Part shown: positions 26,966 to 40,392 of the stretch, piece after piece | Layout: each line of letters begins with the position of its first letter | How positions within the stretch are numbered: position 1 is the first letter of the stretch | DNA from: Enterobacter sp. RHBSTW-00994 | Lineage (GTDB): Bacteria > Pseudomonadota > Gammaproteobacteria > Enterobacterales > Enterobacteriaceae | Assembly: GCF_013782625.1 (NCBI RefSeq) | Contig: NZ_CP056199.1 | Coordinates: 1,506,588 to 1,570,587 of the forward strand | Reading direction: 5' to 3' | DNA length: 64,000 nucleotides | Program-made: the position numbers and the translations under genes | Notes under the pieces: generated by a model | Told to the model about the DNA's origin: nothing | Database searches by the model: none | Seen by the model: the letters and a program-made list of their open reading frames with translations, nothing else

Positions 26966-28111
26966 ATGAAACAGGTACTTTTTATTCGTCCTGACAGCCG
27001 TGAGGATGGAGCATTGTGGTGGTGTGTTTCCGGTAGCCAGCAGGTTGATGCTCTGGATGGCACACAAGCGCTTGCCGCACTGGCGGAGCATCCTCTGGCA
27101 TCTCGCGTATGTTTGCTCTTACCCGCGAGTGAGATGGTCTTTCGCCATTTTACGTTGCCCAAAAAAGGGGGGGCAGCCCAGGCTACGGTATTTTCCTGGA
27201 TGGCAGAGGAGACGCTGATTGGTGAGGTGGATAACCTGCACTGGACGGTGCTCAACAAAAAGGGCCGTGAGGTTGATGCCGTCGCCATTGACGCAGAACG
27301 TCTGCAGTACTGGCTGAGTATTTTTAACGAGGCAGGATTAAAGGTGATCCAGGTGTTGCCGGATGCCTGGTTACTGCCGGTTTCTCCGCATGGGAATACG
27401 GTCATCTCTCTGGAGGAGAACTACTGGCTACGCTTTTCTTCGCATGTAGCTTGTAACGTTGATGTAACACTGTTGCCGCTACTGATGCAAAAAGTGCAGA
27501 ACGGTGAGGTGTGCTGCTATGGCGAGAGCCCGGCGGGCATCCACGTCGATGAGAATCTGCGGTGGCAACACCCGCTGGTATTGATTCAGCCTCAGTGGCA
27601 AACCTGTCGTATCAATCTCTTACACGGTAAATTCAGCGCCAGAGGTACAAAGGGCAACACGACAAAAGGGCGTAACGCCGCAATGGCGGTGATGGGAATT
27701 TTGTCGCTCGGGCTGCTGTTAGGGCCACGAATGGGCATGGCATGGATGGCGGTTCAGCAAGAAAACCGCTTGCAGCAGGAGATCGTCGATGTCTACCAGC
27801 ATCACTTTCCCAGTATGCGTCAGCAGAGCAATATCAAATACCACTTTGGACAGAATCTGAAGAAACAGAGTAAAGGGATCTTTCTCCAGCTCGATGAACT
27901 GGAAAAAGTGAAGCAGATGGTCCCTGCTGTGGAAATTAATTTGCTGGAATATGACGGCACGCAAAATACATTGACCCTGAGCGTCAGTACGCAAAACCAG
28001 GAGGGGCTGAAGGAATTTGTAAGCCAGGCCAGTGAGCGTTTTGATTTTACGCTACAGCCTGTTTCAAATAATTCTCCTTATACCGCCATGATCTCCGGGA
28101 AATATAAATGA
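26966..28111 (+). CDS. gspL: type II secretion platform protein GspL
   Basis: Bitopic protein that recruits GspE to the membrane and binds GspM. 381 residues: an actin-like cytoplasmic domain about 1-225 (PASEMVFRHFTLPKKGGAAQATVFSWMAEETL), one membrane segment near 240-255 (AVMGILSLGLLLGPRMGMAW) and a periplasmic ferredoxin-like domain. Fifteen bases after gspK, overlapping gspM by four. Confidence 0.93.
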   Translation: MKQVLFIRPDSREDGALWWCVSGSQQVDALDGTQALAALAEHPLASRVCLLLPASEMVFRHFTLPKKGGAAQATVFSWMAEETLIGEVDNLHWTVLNKKGREVDAVAIDAERLQYWLSIFNEAGLKVIQVLPDAWLLPVSPHGNTVISLEENYWLRFSSHVACNVDVTLLPLLMQKVQNGEVCCYGESPAGIHVDENLRWQHPLVLIQPQWQTCRINLLHGKFSARGTKGNTTKGRNAAMAVMGILSLGLLLGPRMGMAWMAVQQENRLQQEIVDVYQHHFPSMRQQSNIKYHFGQNLKKQSKGIFLQLDELEKVKQMVPAVEINLLEYDGTQNTLTLSVSTQNQEGLKEFVSQASERFDFTLQPVSNNSPYTAMISGKYK

Positions 28112-28593
28112 ATGAACGAATTATGCAGCTGAAATCGCGCTACCAGCGTTACAGCGACAGAGAAAAAATTGTATTAAAAGTGTGTGCGGCAGCAGTTTTC
28201 TGCGCCGCCGTATATTACGCAGGAGTCCTTCCCTTGGATAATATTATTCAAAATAGCAAATCAACGCTGATGCGACAAAAAGAAACGTTGAACTGGATGC
28301 GCAGTGAAATAGATAAAAACCATCTTCAGTTGCAGCAGATTAAAACAGACAACCCTCGCAGCGTCGTGGAAAACAGTGCACACGAGATTAACATATCGCT
28401 GACGGATGTGCGTCAGGATGGGCAAGCACTCTCTTTTGCGATCAACCGGATCAACGTTTATGCGTTAAAAAACTGGTTGCGGGAGATGAATATGACATCC
28501 GGTATTCGACTGGAAAAAATGAACCTTACACCTGTCGATCATATGAGTGATGTTAAAGCTGAAATTCAGCTCACCTGGAAAAAGGGGGTATGA
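28108..28593 (+). CDS. gspM: type II secretion platform protein GspM
   Basis: 161 residues with a basic start, one membrane helix about 22-42 (IVLKVCAAAVFCAAVYYAGVLPL), a coiled segment and a periplasmic ferredoxin-like domain (ALSFAINRINVYALKNWLREM). It is the usual GspL partner. It overlaps both gspL and gspO by four bases; gspN is absent between gspM and gspO. Confidence 0.93.
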   Translation: MNERIMQLKSRYQRYSDREKIVLKVCAAAVFCAAVYYAGVLPLDNIIQNSKSTLMRQKETLNWMRSEIDKNHLQLQQIKTDNPRSVVENSAHEINISLTDVRQDGQALSFAINRINVYALKNWLREMNMTSGIRLEKMNLTPVDHMSDVKAEIQLTWKKGV

Positions 28594-29378
28594 CTAACCT
28601 GATGTGGGTCAGGGCATGTCATCCGCTGGGATTCGCACTGATGAGCGGGGGCTTCGGTGCGATTGTTGGGAGCTTTCTGGGGGTTGTGGCTGACCGCGTA
28701 CCGGGCATGGTGATGAATGAAGGGGAGAGCGGAAATCTCCTTTTGCCCGCGTCGCATTGTCCGGTCTGCAAGCATTCGTTAGCCGTATGGGAAAATATCC
28801 CACTGATAAGCTGGCTTCTGCTGCACAGGCGCTGCAGTGAGTGTCACACGCTCATCCCGCTAAGCGTGTTTCTGATTGAGCTTTTTACCGCGCTATTTTT
28901 TGGCATTACGGCCTGGTGTATCCCCGGTATCCCGGTGTTGTTTTCAATCTGGTTGCTGGCCGCATTCCTGCTGCCGTTGGCGATGATCGACTGGCGCTAC
29001 CAGCTTTTGCCGGATTGTTTGACGCAACCTCTGCTGTGGGCTGGGCTGTTACTGACAGCCGTTCTCCATCTCCAGCCATTAACTGATGCACTTTACGGGG
29101 CCATAGCCGGCTACCTTTCGCTGTGGTTGCTCTACTGGGCTTTTCGGTTATGCACCGGGCGCGAAGGATTAGGCTATGGTGATTTCAAATTGTTTGCTGC
29201 TCTGGGCGCCTGGTGCGGCTGGCAGGTATTACCGACGTTATTACTGGCTGCCGCAGTCAGCGGTATCGTTATTTATGGATTGTTTTATAAATCGCCACAT
29301 TCACAGGGCGCTATTCCATTTGGTCCTCTTTTAGCATCCTCCGGATTGATTATTTTTATTCTAAATAACATCCATTGA
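28590..29378 (+). CDS. gspO: prepilin peptidase / N-methyltransferase GspO
   Basis: Inner-membrane aspartyl protease that removes the leaders of GspG-K and methylates the new N-terminus. 262 residues. The methylation domain has the paired cysteines CPVC and CSEC; the catalytic aspartates are in AMIDWRYQLLPD and GYGDFKLFAALGAW. Several membrane helices. Last gene of gspCDEFGHIJKLMO; a 250-base AT-rich gap separates it from the chitinase gene. Confidence 0.96.
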   Translation: MTNLMWVRACHPLGFALMSGGFGAIVGSFLGVVADRVPGMVMNEGESGNLLLPASHCPVCKHSLAVWENIPLISWLLLHRRCSECHTLIPLSVFLIELFTALFFGITAWCIPGIPVLFSIWLLAAFLLPLAMIDWRYQLLPDCLTQPLLWAGLLLTAVLHLQPLTDALYGAIAGYLSLWLLYWAFRLCTGREGLGYGDFKLFAALGAWCGWQVLPTLLLAAAVSGIVIYGLFYKSPHSQGAIPFGPLLASSGLIIFILNNIH

Positions 29379-29543
29379 TTTTTTATTTGGTGAGTCAAGT
29401 TTTTTTTGGGATTATTTCGCCAGGGGAATGAAGGGAAATAATGTGTTTCTCGCGGTATTGTTATAAACATAAGGTGTAGGAATTATTCGCGTATATCTTT
29501 TATGGGGGATGAGTAGCGCAATAAATAAATGTTTGGCAACCTT

Positions 29544-29562
29544 TTATTGAGTCAGTCAATAA
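29544..29562. promoter_or_regulatory. inverted repeat upstream of the GH18 chitinase, candidate operator
   Basis: TTATTGA (29544-29550) and TCAATAA (29556-29562) form a perfect 7-base inverted repeat with a 5-base spacer, 70-88 bases before the chitinase ATG. The TTGA/TCAA half-sites recall Crp/Fnr-superfamily sites, although the spacing is one base shorter than an FNR box. The local Crp-like regulator is a candidate ligand. Confidence 0.3.
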
Positions 29563-29613
29563 GTAATCTCACATGCAAGATGGAATGCATGATTTTTAAC
29601 TATTCACAAATAA

Positions 29614-32415
<2,802 letters not shown>

Positions 32416-32430
32416 GGTTATTAACCTGTC

Positions 32431-32489
32431 ATTACGGGAATGATATCTGCCCGTAATCGTTGGCCACACCCCGCTTCGGGTGTGGCCAA
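32431..32489 (+). terminator. double hairpin after the GH18 chitinase
   Basis: ATTACGGG/CCCGTAAT (32431-32438 and 32450-32457) is followed by a perfect 12-base stem TTGGCCACACCC/GGGTGTGGCCAA (32460-32471 and 32478-32489). There is no clean T-run after it, so it may act as a terminator or as a 3' end stabiliser. Confidence 0.45.
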
Positions 32490-32552
32490 TTACACCTAAA
32501 TAGAATAAATGCACAAGGAGAGTATGGAAAACTGAACGGTGGGATGAATATC

Positions 32553-32999
32553 ATGAAGCGTTTGATGTGGTTATTTTTATTCGTTTGTCCGGGTGTAATG
32601 GCCAATTGTTGGGACAGTGCTGCACATTATTACCATGTCGACCCCTATTTATTATTTGCAATAGCAAATGTGGAATCAGGAATGAATCCTTATGCCGTCG
32701 GCTGGAACCATGATGGCTCCAGAGATGTTGGGTTAATGCAGATTAACAGCTCTCACTTCAGCGAGTTAGAGCGTCAGGGGATTGATGAGTATCGCTTAAT
32801 ATCAGAGCCCTGCACCTCCATTATGGTGGGCGCATCAATATTATCGAAGATGATTAGAGTCTACGGTTATAACTGGGAAGCCGTTGGGGCTTATAACGCC
32901 GGGGTGAGAAAAGAGAATTACCCTAAGCGGATGCTTTATGCTCATAAAGTGTGGCGAAAATATCAGGAAATAAAAGGCAGTGAAATATACAGGGATTGA
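32553..32999 (+). CDS. IagB/PilT-like lytic transglycosylase
   Basis: 148-residue exported enzyme that should cleave peptidoglycan between MurNAc and GlcNAc. Signal peptide MKRLMWLFLFVCPGVMA; the SLT domain shows the catalytic glutamate E41 in NVESGMNP, then GLMQINSSHF and VGAYNAG. Small transglycosylases of this type usually open the wall for secretion systems or pili. I choose ATG 32553 (GGTGGG nine bases upstream); ATG 32544 is possible. A three-codon frame (ATG GAA AAC TGA, 32524-32535) with an AAGGAG site lies just before it and may couple translation. It sits between two chitinase genes, so a role in T2SS or cell-wall passage is a reasonable inference. Confidence 0.88.
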   Translation: MKRLMWLFLFVCPGVMANCWDSAAHYYHVDPYLLFAIANVESGMNPYAVGWNHDGSRDVGLMQINSSHFSELERQGIDEYRLISEPCTSIMVGASILSKMIRVYGYNWEAVGAYNAGVRKENYPKRMLYAHKVWRKYQEIKGSEIYRD

Positions 33000-33005
33000 T
33001 TTTTC

Positions 33006-33040
33006 TTTTTTGAAGGATGTTTTCCGTGTCCTTCAAAAAA
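33006..33040. other. 12-base perfect inverted repeat between transglycosylase and GH19 chitinase
   Basis: TTTTTTGAAGGA (33006-33017) and TCCTTCAAAAAA (33029-33040) form a perfect stem with an 11-base loop. The T-run lies on the 5' arm, so on either strand it is not a standard terminator (no T-run follows the stem). It may be an mRNA stabiliser or operator. Confidence 0.5.
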
Positions 33041-33134
33041 GGAAAAGAACCGCATCTATGGTTTATTTATTAAAGGAATAATACATAAACCAGGAGTGCA
33101 TTATCATTGTTGCTTAAATACAGGACTATTTGAC

Positions 33135-34955
33135 ATGACGAAAAGGACATTACTGAGCATTCTCGTTGCCGGGGCATGTATTGCTCCGTTTATGGCTCAG
33201 GCTGCAACGCTGCAGGCAACCAGCAGCGAACCGTACACCATGAAAGCCAGTGATTTGGCGAAAAAGGAAAAAGAACTCACCAGCTTCCCGCTGATGGCCT
33301 CGGTAAAAGATACCATCGCAACGCTGGATAACAGTCTGGTTGAGCAGATTGAGCCAGGGCGTGCTACCAACCCGGATAACGTTAAGCGCGTTGAAGGTAT
33401 TGTCAAAGCAAGCGACTGGGAATATCTGTTCCCGATGCGTGCGAAAGAATATACCTACAGCAATTTCCTGAAAGCCGTGGGTAAATTCCCGGCGCTGTGT
33501 AAGACCTATAATGACGGTCGTGACAGCGATGCGATTTGCCGCAAAGAGTTGGCGACCATGTTTGCCCACTTTGCACAGGAAACGGGGGGTCATGAAAGCT
33601 GGCGTCCTGAAGCTGAATGGCGTCAGGCGCTGGTTCATGTCCGTGAAATGGGCTGGACCGAGGGCCAGAAAGGGGGTTACAACGGCGAATGTAACCCGAG
33701 TATTTGGCAGGGGCAGACCTGGCCGTGTGGCAAAGATAAAGACGGTGACTTTGTGAGTTACTTTGGTCGCGGCGCAAAACAGCTTTCCTATAACTACAAC
33801 TATGGCCCGTTCTCGGAAGCCATGTTTGGTGACGTCCGCACGCTGCTGGATAAACCCGAACTGGTGGCAGACACCTGGCTGAACCTGGCAAGTGCGATCT
33901 TCTTCTTCGCCTATCCTCAGCCGCCTAAGCCAAGCATGTTGCAGGTGATTGACGGGACGTGGCAGCCGAACGATCGCGATAAGGCCAACGGCCTGGTCTC
34001 TGGCTTCGGTGTAACCACCCAGATCATCAACGGTGGTGTAGAGTGCGGTGGTCCGACGGAGATCGCGCAGTCTCAGAACCGTATTAAGTATTACAAAGAG
34101 TTTGCTAACTACCTGAAAGTACCGGTTCCGGCGAATGAAGTGCTGGGTTGCGCCAACATGAAACAGTTTGATGAAGGCGGTGCAGGCGCACTGAAAATTT
34201 ACTGGGAGCAGGACTGGGGATGGAGTGCGGATACGCCTGACGGGAAAACCTATTCCTGCCAACTGGTGGGCTACCAGACTCCGTTCAGTGCGTTTAAAGA
34301 GGGCGACTACACCAAGTGTGTACAGAAGTTCTATAACGTGAACATTGTGAATGATGACGGTTCCTCAACAAAACCGGCTGACGAACCTGTGACGCCAGCG
34401 CCATCAGACGAAACACCAGTCCCAGCCCCAACTCCGGATGAAACGCCAGCAGAACCTGTAACGGTTAACCACGCCCCAGTGGCACACATTGCAGGCCCGA
34501 TTGGTGCGGTTGAAGCGGGTGCGCAGGTTTCCCTGAGTGCTGAAGGATCAACCGATGCTGACGGCAACAAACTGACTTATACCTGGCGTTCCCAGGATGG
34601 CCAGACGGTGACGGGACAAGACAAAGCGGTTGTTACCTTCACTGCGCCAGAAGCGGCTACCGCTCAGCAGTATGAAGTGGGCCTGACCGTCAGCGACGGT
34701 GAACTGAGCAGCACCACGTCTTACCTGCTGAATGTGAAAGCGAAAGCGGCTGCACCTTCTCAGGATGAGGGGACATCTGGCGCTTATCCTGGCTGGAGTG
34801 CGAACAGCAAGTACAAAGCGGGGGATATTGTGAACAACCACGGTAAGCTCTTCCAGTGTAAACCGTTCCCGTACAGTGGCTGGTGTAACAACGCCCCGGC
34901 CTACTACGAACCGGGCGCAGGTCTGGCCTGGTCTGACGCCTGGACTGCGCTGTAA
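33135..34955 (+). CDS. secreted GH19 chitinase with PKD and chitin-binding domains
   Basis: Chitinase of family 19, which inverts configuration, unlike the retaining GH18 enzyme upstream. From ATG 33135 (AGGA about nine bases upstream) it has 606 residues: signal peptide 1-23 (ending FMAQA), GH19 domain about 60-400 with the catalytic glutamate E149 in [12 protein letters not shown] and a second acid at E154, a Pro/Thr-rich linker, a PKD domain from about 445 ([10 protein letters not shown]), and a C-terminal module of about 50 residues ([26 protein letters not shown]) of the chitin-binding type. ATG 33096 is rejected because it precedes the signal sequence. Probably a T2SS substrate, complementing the GH18 enzyme. 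Confidence 0.94.
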   Translation: MTKRTLLSILVAGACIAPFMAQAATLQATSSEPYTMKASDLAKKEKELTSFPLMASVKDTIATLDNSLVEQIEPGRATNPDNVKRVEGIVKASDWEYLFPMRAKEYTYSNFLKAVGKFPALCKTYNDGRDSDAICRKELATMFAHFAQETGGHESWRPEAEWRQALVHVREMGWTEGQKGGYNGECNPSIWQGQTWPCGKDKDGDFVSYFGRGAKQLSYNYNYGPFSEAMFGDVRTLLDKPELVADTWLNLASAIFFFAYPQPPKPSMLQVIDGTWQPNDRDKANGLVSGFGVTTQIINGGVECGGPTEIAQSQNRIKYYKEFANYLKVPVPANEVLGCANMKQFDEGGAGALKIYWEQDWGWSADTPDGKTYSCQLVGYQTPFSAFKEGDYTKCVQKFYNVNIVNDDGSSTKPADEPVTPAPSDETPVPAPTPDETPAEPVTVNHAPVAHIAGPIGAVEAGAQVSLSAEGSTDADGNKLTYTWRSQDGQTVTGQDKAVVTFTAPEAATAQQYEVGLTVSDGELSSTTSYLLNVKAKAAAPSQDEGTSGAYPGWSANSKYKAGDIVNNHGKLFQCKPFPYSGWCNNAPAYYEPGAGLAWSDAWTAL

Positions 34956-34962
34956 AAACGAA

Positions 34963-34986
34963 CGGCAACCCGAGGGTTGCCGTTTT
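34963..34986 (+). terminator. terminator after the GH19 chitinase
   Basis: CGGCAACC pairs with GGTTGCCG across a CGAG loop (34963-34982), followed by TTTT. It closes the inserted island just before ybjS on the other strand. Confidence 0.75.
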
Positions 34987-35043
34987 CGTGTTTTCCGCTC
35001 CGTTAAGAGAGGGAATTGTCACGACTGGTGCTTTCAGGTGTGA

Positions 35044-36057
35044 CTAGCGGTGCAATTTCCCGTGATCCCGTAACCAGGCTGCAGTGCGTACGATCCCGTC
35101 ATCCAGCGTGACGACGGGTTTATACCCCAGCTCGTTCTCCGCGCGCGTTGTGTCCAGCGTGAAATCGAAATTGAGCTTCGATACGCCATAATGCGTCAAC
35201 GCAGGTTCTTTTGCCGACTTGCTACCGAAACGCTCCATACTGCGGGCGATCATATCCAGCATGGGATACGGCACAGAACGGATGCGACAGTGAATATTCA
35301 GTTCATCAATCAAGCGTTGCACGATGCTACGCAGCGCCTGAGGCTCACCGTTGGTAATGTTGTAGGCGCGGCCTGACGGTAAATGATCGCATGCAGTCTG
35401 GCTGGCCAGCCACATGGCATGAACGGCATTTTCGTAATAGGTCATATCCACCAGTGCATCGCCACCACGTGGAAGTAACACGCTGCCGTAGTGATGCATC
35501 ATCTGCGCCAGGCGTGGGATAAATACTTTGTCATGCGGTCCGAACAGGCTTTGCGGACGCAGGATGGTAAAACGGGTATGCGGGTTCGACTGCGCCAGCA
35601 GATCGATCACCTCTTCGCTGGCGGCTTTACTGCGCGCAAACTCGCAGGCAAAACGTGCCGGGCGAAAATCTTCCTGAACATTACGGTGGTGGTGATAATC
35701 GAAATAAAGGGAAGGGGAGGAGATATGAACAAAATTACGTACGCCCCAGGCTACCGCCCACTCACCCAGACGACGCGTGGCGCGGACGTTGGCGAGATCA
35801 AAGGCTTCCTGTGTGCCCCACGGGGAGGTAAAACTGGAACAGTGCCACAGCGTATCGATTCCGGCGAGCATCACTTTAGCCTGAGAGGAAACCAGTTCCG
35901 TCAGGTCGGCATGGACAAATTCTGCGCCCATTTTTTGCAGCAGTTTTCCCATCGCCTCGTTGCGACCGGTCGCCCTGACGCTAATGCCTTTGTTGCGCAG
36001 AAACTCGACCGCGTTTCGGCCTAAGCCGCTGGTCGCACCGGTAACCAGTACCTTCAT
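35044..36057 (-). CDS. ybjS: NAD-dependent epimerase/dehydratase family protein YbjS
   Basis: 337-residue extended short-chain dehydrogenase, the E. coli length. The Rossmann nucleotide-binding loop [14 protein letters not shown] is at residues 7-20. The family's Tyr/Lys region is unusual: [13 protein letters not shown] instead of a plain YxxxK. The substrate is unknown. Last gene of the ltaE-ybjT-ybjS cluster; 93 bases separate it from ybjT. Confidence 0.94.
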   Translation of the reverse strand: MKVLVTGATSGLGRNAVEFLRNKGISVRATGRNEAMGKLLQKMGAEFVHADLTELVSSQAKVMLAGIDTLWHCSSFTSPWGTQEAFDLANVRATRRLGEWAVAWGVRNFVHISSPSLYFDYHHHRNVQEDFRPARFACEFARSKAASEEVIDLLAQSNPHTRFTILRPQSLFGPHDKVFIPRLAQMMHHYGSVLLPRGGDALVDMTYYENAVHAMWLASQTACDHLPSGRAYNITNGEPQALRSIVQRLIDELNIHCRIRSVPYPMLDMIARSMERFGSKSAKEPALTHYGVSKLNFDFTLDTTRAENELGYKPVVTLDDGIVRTAAWLRDHGKLHR

Positions 36058-36150
36058 ATCAATCCACTGTGTTGAAAAAGAATTTCGTGCGCATTCTTCC
36101 GTGAATTACGCCTGTATGCAATGGGAAAGGTGAAAGAATAAGAGTTTTAT

Positions 36151-37587
36151 TTAGATCTTTTCCTTCTTTTGTTCTGCAAGCTGCGCAATACGTTTAGCCA
36201 TTCCGCGAAAGATAAACAGATGCGCCGGGATCATAAACAACCAGTAGAATAACCCCGGCATACCATGGGGATGCCACCAGGCGCGGACATCCAGCTCACG
36301 GTGATCGCCCTTATCTTTGAGCGTAAAACAGAGTCGCCCAAGCCCCGGCGCTTTCATACCGAACAGCAGAGCCAGCTGCTTTTCCGGCTCGACGATGATC
36401 ACTTTCCAGCTATCGACCGTATCACCGACCTGAAGATAGGATCGGCCAGGACGACCTTTCGCCAGCCTGTGCCCTACCAGCAGGTCCATCGCCCCTCGTG
36501 TTTGCCAGAGGATATTGCCGAAGAAATAGCGCTCTTTGCCGCCAATCTGGTTAACCACTTCCCAGAGTGCTTCCAGGCTGGCCTGCGTTTTAACGGTACA
36601 ACCTGCCTGCTTCGGGTAATACCCATACTCTGGCCGCCAGCGGGCAAACGCCTGCGCGTCATACCCCCAATCACTGGAGTTCACCAGCTTCTCTTCTTCT
36701 TTCAGCGTGTTACGCACTGCGTCATCAAAACGGATCAGATCCTGCGGAATCAGCGCGCGCAGATCGCGGTCGTCCGCCAGGAGATCGTGTTTCAGCCCCT
36801 GGATCAGTGCTTTTGCCGTCGTGGGAGGAACCGAGGTGATGACATTTAAAAACCACACGGAGATCCAGCGGGTGGGGAAAGGGACTGGAACCAGCCAGCG
36901 ATGACGACCGCTGACAGCCATAAAATGTTCGAACTGCGCCTGATAGGTCAACACTTCAGGCCCGGCCGCCTCCAGAACCCGGTGTTGTTCTGCGGGATGA
37001 CGCAGGAGTTCAACCAGATAATGCAGCAGATTCTCCAGGGCGATGGGCGTGGTGCGTGAACGCACCCAGCGCGGCGGGGTTAATATCGGCAGGTTGTAAA
37101 CCATATCGCGCATCACTTCAAACGCAGCGGAACCCGCACCGACGATAATGCCTGCCCGTAATTCCGTCAGGGGGATCGCGGCACTGCGCAGGATCTCTGC
37201 GGTCAACTGGCGCGCGCGAAGATGGTCTGATTGTTCATGTTCCGGGGCTTGCAGCGAACTTAAAAAAATCACCTGCTTCACCGGTGTTTGCAGAAGAGCA
37301 TCGCGCACGTTCATCGCGACCTGACGTTCATGCGCAATAAAATCGCCACCTTCTCCCATGCTGTGAACCAGATAATAGAGGGTATCTACGCCCTCCAGCA
37401 AAGAAGGGAGCGTATCCGGCCAGTTAAGGTCGACATTGTGGCAGGCTACACCAGGCAGATTTTGTTTTTGCAGGCGTTCAGTATTACGTGCCGCTGCCAG
37501 CACCTGATGCCCTTGCTGACTTAACGCAACGGTAAGGTGTTGACCAATATAACCACTGGCCCCGAGTACCAGAATGCGTTGCGGCAC
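36151..37587 (-). CDS. ybjT: YbjT, NAD(P)-binding protein with DUF2867 domain
   Basis: 478 residues (476 in E. coli). The N-terminal part is an atypical short-chain dehydrogenase with [14 protein letters not shown] near the start and [16 protein letters not shown]. The C-terminal 150 or so residues ([28 protein letters not shown]) form DUF2867, and the end has a hydrophobic stretch ([23 protein letters not shown]) consistent with membrane association. Function unknown. It starts 14 bases after ltaE on the minus strand. Confidence 0.94.
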   Translation of the reverse strand: MPQRILVLGASGYIGQHLTVALSQQGHQVLAAARNTERLQKQNLPGVACHNVDLNWPDTLPSLLEGVDTLYYLVHSMGEGGDFIAHERQVAMNVRDALLQTPVKQVIFLSSLQAPEHEQSDHLRARQLTAEILRSAAIPLTELRAGIIVGAGSAAFEVMRDMVYNLPILTPPRWVRSRTTPIALENLLHYLVELLRHPAEQHRVLEAAGPEVLTYQAQFEHFMAVSGRHRWLVPVPFPTRWISVWFLNVITSVPPTTAKALIQGLKHDLLADDRDLRALIPQDLIRFDDAVRNTLKEEEKLVNSSDWGYDAQAFARWRPEYGYYPKQAGCTVKTQASLEALWEVVNQIGGKERYFFGNILWQTRGAMDLLVGHRLAKGRPGRSYLQVGDTVDSWKVIIVEPEKQLALLFGMKAPGLGRLCFTLKDKGDHRELDVRAWWHPHGMPGLFYWLFMIPAHLFIFRGMAKRIAQLAEQKKEKI

Positions 37588-37601
37588 GTTGTTCTCCTCA
37601 A

Positions 37602-38603
37602 TTAACGCTGTAAAAAAGCCTGCCAGTGGCGAGCCACTTCTGCGAGCTGTTCACGGCTGACATCCAGATGCATGACCAGGCGTACCACCGGAGAGGCATT
37701 AATCAGCACACCGCGTGCTTTCATAAACTCACCCAGCGCGGCCGCGTGATCATCGCCGACGCGAACAAACAGCATGTTGGTATCGTGACGCATCACGTCA
37801 GCACCGATCTCGCGGAGCTGTGTTGCCATCCACGCGGCATTGTCATGATCGTCTTTCAGACGTGCGACGTTGTTTTTCAGCGCATATAAACCGGCTGCGG
37901 CCAGGATCCCGGCTTGACGCATTCCGCCGCCCGTCATCTTACGCCAGCGATTGGCGCGCTTAATGTAGTCAGCATTGCCTACTAACAGCGAGCCAACCGG
38001 CGTACCTAAGCCTTTGGAGAGGCAAATGGTGAACGAGTCGCAATATTGCGTGATCTCTTTCAGTTCACAGCCATACTCCACCACGGCGTTAAAAATACGT
38101 GCACCATCAACATGTAAACCCAGTTTGCGTTCGCGGGTAAATGCCCACGCAGCTTTCAGGTATTCACGCGGCAGCACTTTGCCGTTGTGGGTATTTTCAA
38201 GGCTGAGCAACTTTGTACGGGCAAAATGGATATCGTCGGCTTTGATTTTTGCCGCGACTTTATCGAGGGGCAGGGAGCCATCAGACGCGGCATCAATCGG
38301 TTGTGGTTGAATGCTGCCCAGTACAGCCGCACCACCGGCTTCGTACAGGTAGTTATGCGCACCCTGTCCGACGATGTACTCTTCGCCGCGTTCGCAATGG
38401 CTGAGGAGTGCAACCAGGTTGGCCTGTGTGCCGGTCGGCAGGAACAGCGCAGCCTCTTTTCCGCTCAATTCTGCGGCATAGCGCTGGAGTTCGTTGACCG
38501 TCGGGTCATCGCCGTAAACGTCGTCCCCGACCGGGGCGGCCATCATCTCTTCCAGCATGGCGCGACTCGGGCGGGTAACGGTATCACTGCGTAAATCAAT
38601 CAT
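37602..38603 (-). CDS. ltaE: low-specificity L-threonine aldolase LtaE
   Basis: PLP enzyme cleaving L-threonine and L-allo-threonine to glycine and acetaldehyde. 333 residues as in E. coli. N-terminal [17 protein letters not shown] and the PLP lysine segment [18 protein letters not shown] (lysine near 197) are diagnostic. 37 bases downstream of poxB on the same strand, so partial co-transcription with it is likely. Confidence 0.96.
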   Translation of the reverse strand: MIDLRSDTVTRPSRAMLEEMMAAPVGDDVYGDDPTVNELQRYAAELSGKEAALFLPTGTQANLVALLSHCERGEEYIVGQGAHNYLYEAGGAAVLGSIQPQPIDAASDGSLPLDKVAAKIKADDIHFARTKLLSLENTHNGKVLPREYLKAAWAFTRERKLGLHVDGARIFNAVVEYGCELKEITQYCDSFTICLSKGLGTPVGSLLVGNADYIKRANRWRKMTGGGMRQAGILAAAGLYALKNNVARLKDDHDNAAWMATQLREIGADVMRHDTNMLFVRVGDDHAAALGEFMKARGVLINASPVVRLVMHLDVSREQLAEVARHWQAFLQR

Positions 38604-38640
38604 GGCATGTCCTTATTCAGTAAAGGCGATGCCAGATGTT

Positions 38641-40359
38641 TTACCTGAGCCAGTTGGTTTTTGCCAGTTCAATGACTTCATCTCCGCGCCCGTTAATGAT
38701 GGCGCGCAACATGTAGAGGCTAAAGCCTTTGGCCTGCTCCAGTTTGATCTGTGGTGGGATAGCCAGTTCTTCTTTTGCGACCACCACATCCACCAGAACA
38801 GGGCCGTCGATGGAGAAGGCTCGCTGCAGTGCTTCATCTACCTCGGAGGCTTTTTCAACGCGGATCCCGGTGATGCCGCAGGCTTCGGCAATACGGGCGA
38901 AGTGGGTATCGTGCAGTTCTGTCCCATCCGTCAGATACCCCCCGGCTTTCATCTCCATCGCCACAAAACCGAGCACGCTGTTGTTAAAGACCACGATTTT
39001 GAGCGGAAGCTTCATCTGTGCGACAGACAAAAAATCCCCCATCAACATGCTGAACCCGCCATCGCCACACATCGCGACCACCTGGCGATCCGGTACGGTG
39101 GCTTTCGCACCCAGCGCCTGTGGCATGGCGTTTGCCATCGAGCCGTGGTTGAACGAGCCGAGCAGGCGGCGTTTACCATTCATTTTCAGATAGCGCGCAG
39201 CCCACACGGTCGGCGTACCAACATCACAGGTGAAGATAGCGTCATCTGCCGCGAAATGGCTGATCTGCTGCGCCAGATACTGCGGGTGAATGGCTTTCTC
39301 ACTGGGTTTTGCCAGGTCATCCAGACCCTTACGTGCTTCGCGATAATCACTCAGCGCCTTGTCGAGGAACTGACGATCGGTTTTCTCTTCCAGATGGGGC
39401 AACAGGGCGGCAAGCGTTGCTTTGATATCGCCTATCAGCGCCATATCGACTTTGCTGTGCGCACCAATACTGGCGGGGTTGATATCAATCTGAATGATTT
39501 TGGCATCGGCAGGGTAGAAAGGACGATAGGGGAATTGTGTTCCGAGCAATACCAGCGTGTCGGCATTCATCATGGTGTGGAACCCGGAAGAGAAGCCGAT
39601 AAGCCCGGTCATACCGACATCATAAGGGTTATCGTATTCCACGTGCTCCTTGCCACGCAGGGCGTGGACAATTGGCGCTTTCAGTTTTCCGGCAAATTCC
39701 AGGAGCTCTTTGTGTGCTCCGGCGCAGCCGCTGCCGCACATCAGGGCAATGTTGCTGGAATAGCGCAGCAGTTGAGCCAGTTTTTTCAGCTCTTCTTCGG
39801 GAGGGATAACCATCGGCTGCGGCGCGTGATACCAGTGTGTGCTGGCGCTTTCAGGCGCAGCTTTCAGCGCAACATCACCGGGTAATACCACCACTGAAAC
39901 GCCACGGTTCAGCACCGCTTTACGCAGGGCAATTGCCAGCACCTGGGGGATCTGCTCCGGGGTGGAGACCAGCTCGCAATAGTGGCTGCATTCACGGAAC
40001 AGCTCCTGAGGATGCGTTTCCTGAAAATAGCCGCTGCCGATTTCGGTCGAGGGAATGTGGGCGGCAATCGCCAGCACCGGAACATGATTGCGATGACAGT
40101 CGAACAGGCCGTTAATTAAATGCAAATTCCCCGGCCCGCATGACCCGGCACAAACTGCCAGCTCACCCGTGAGTTGCGCTTCGGCTCCAGCGGCAAATGC
40201 AGCCACTTCTTCGTGGCGAGTCGGCATCCATTCGATAGTTTTCATCTTATTGAGGCTGTCACTTAGCCCGTTAAGCGAGTCGCCAGTGACACCCCAGATG
40301 CGTTTTACACCTGCCTGTTCAAGCGTTTTGGCAATATAGGCAGCTACGGTTTGTTTCAT
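38641..40359 (-). CDS. poxB: pyruvate dehydrogenase (quinone) / pyruvate oxidase PoxB
   Basis: Peripheral membrane flavoenzyme that converts pyruvate to acetate and CO2, passing electrons to ubiquinone. 572 residues, exactly the E. coli length. The thiamin-diphosphate motif [29 protein letters not shown] and the N-terminal catalytic glutamate ([14 protein letters not shown]) are present. The amphipathic C-terminal helix used for lipid activation ([23 protein letters not shown]) is intact. GGAG lies before the ATG and a stationary-phase type -10 box upstream. Confidence 0.97.
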   Translation of the reverse strand: MKQTVAAYIAKTLEQAGVKRIWGVTGDSLNGLSDSLNKMKTIEWMPTRHEEVAAFAAGAEAQLTGELAVCAGSCGPGNLHLINGLFDCHRNHVPVLAIAAHIPSTEIGSGYFQETHPQELFRECSHYCELVSTPEQIPQVLAIALRKAVLNRGVSVVVLPGDVALKAAPESASTHWYHAPQPMVIPPEEELKKLAQLLRYSSNIALMCGSGCAGAHKELLEFAGKLKAPIVHALRGKEHVEYDNPYDVGMTGLIGFSSGFHTMMNADTLVLLGTQFPYRPFYPADAKIIQIDINPASIGAHSKVDMALIGDIKATLAALLPHLEEKTDRQFLDKALSDYREARKGLDDLAKPSEKAIHPQYLAQQISHFAADDAIFTCDVGTPTVWAARYLKMNGKRRLLGSFNHGSMANAMPQALGAKATVPDRQVVAMCGDGGFSMLMGDFLSVAQMKLPLKIVVFNNSVLGFVAMEMKAGGYLTDGTELHDTHFARIAEACGITGIRVEKASEVDEALQRAFSIDGPVLVDVVVAKEELAIPPQIKLEQAKGFSLYMLRAIINGRGDEVIELAKTNWLR

Positions 40360-40392
40360 GGTTGTCCGTCTCCTTTTTGTGATATCGCTTAC

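Noticed and set aside
33150..34262. 370-codon open frame antisense to the GH19 chitinase
   Set aside because: A shadow of the high-GC coding frame; no ribosome site, no recognisable protein, and the sense strand has an intact chitinase.
38557..39885. 442-codon plus-strand frame opposite poxB
   Set aside because: The minus strand encodes a full-length, fully conserved PoxB; the opposite frame has no recognisable features.
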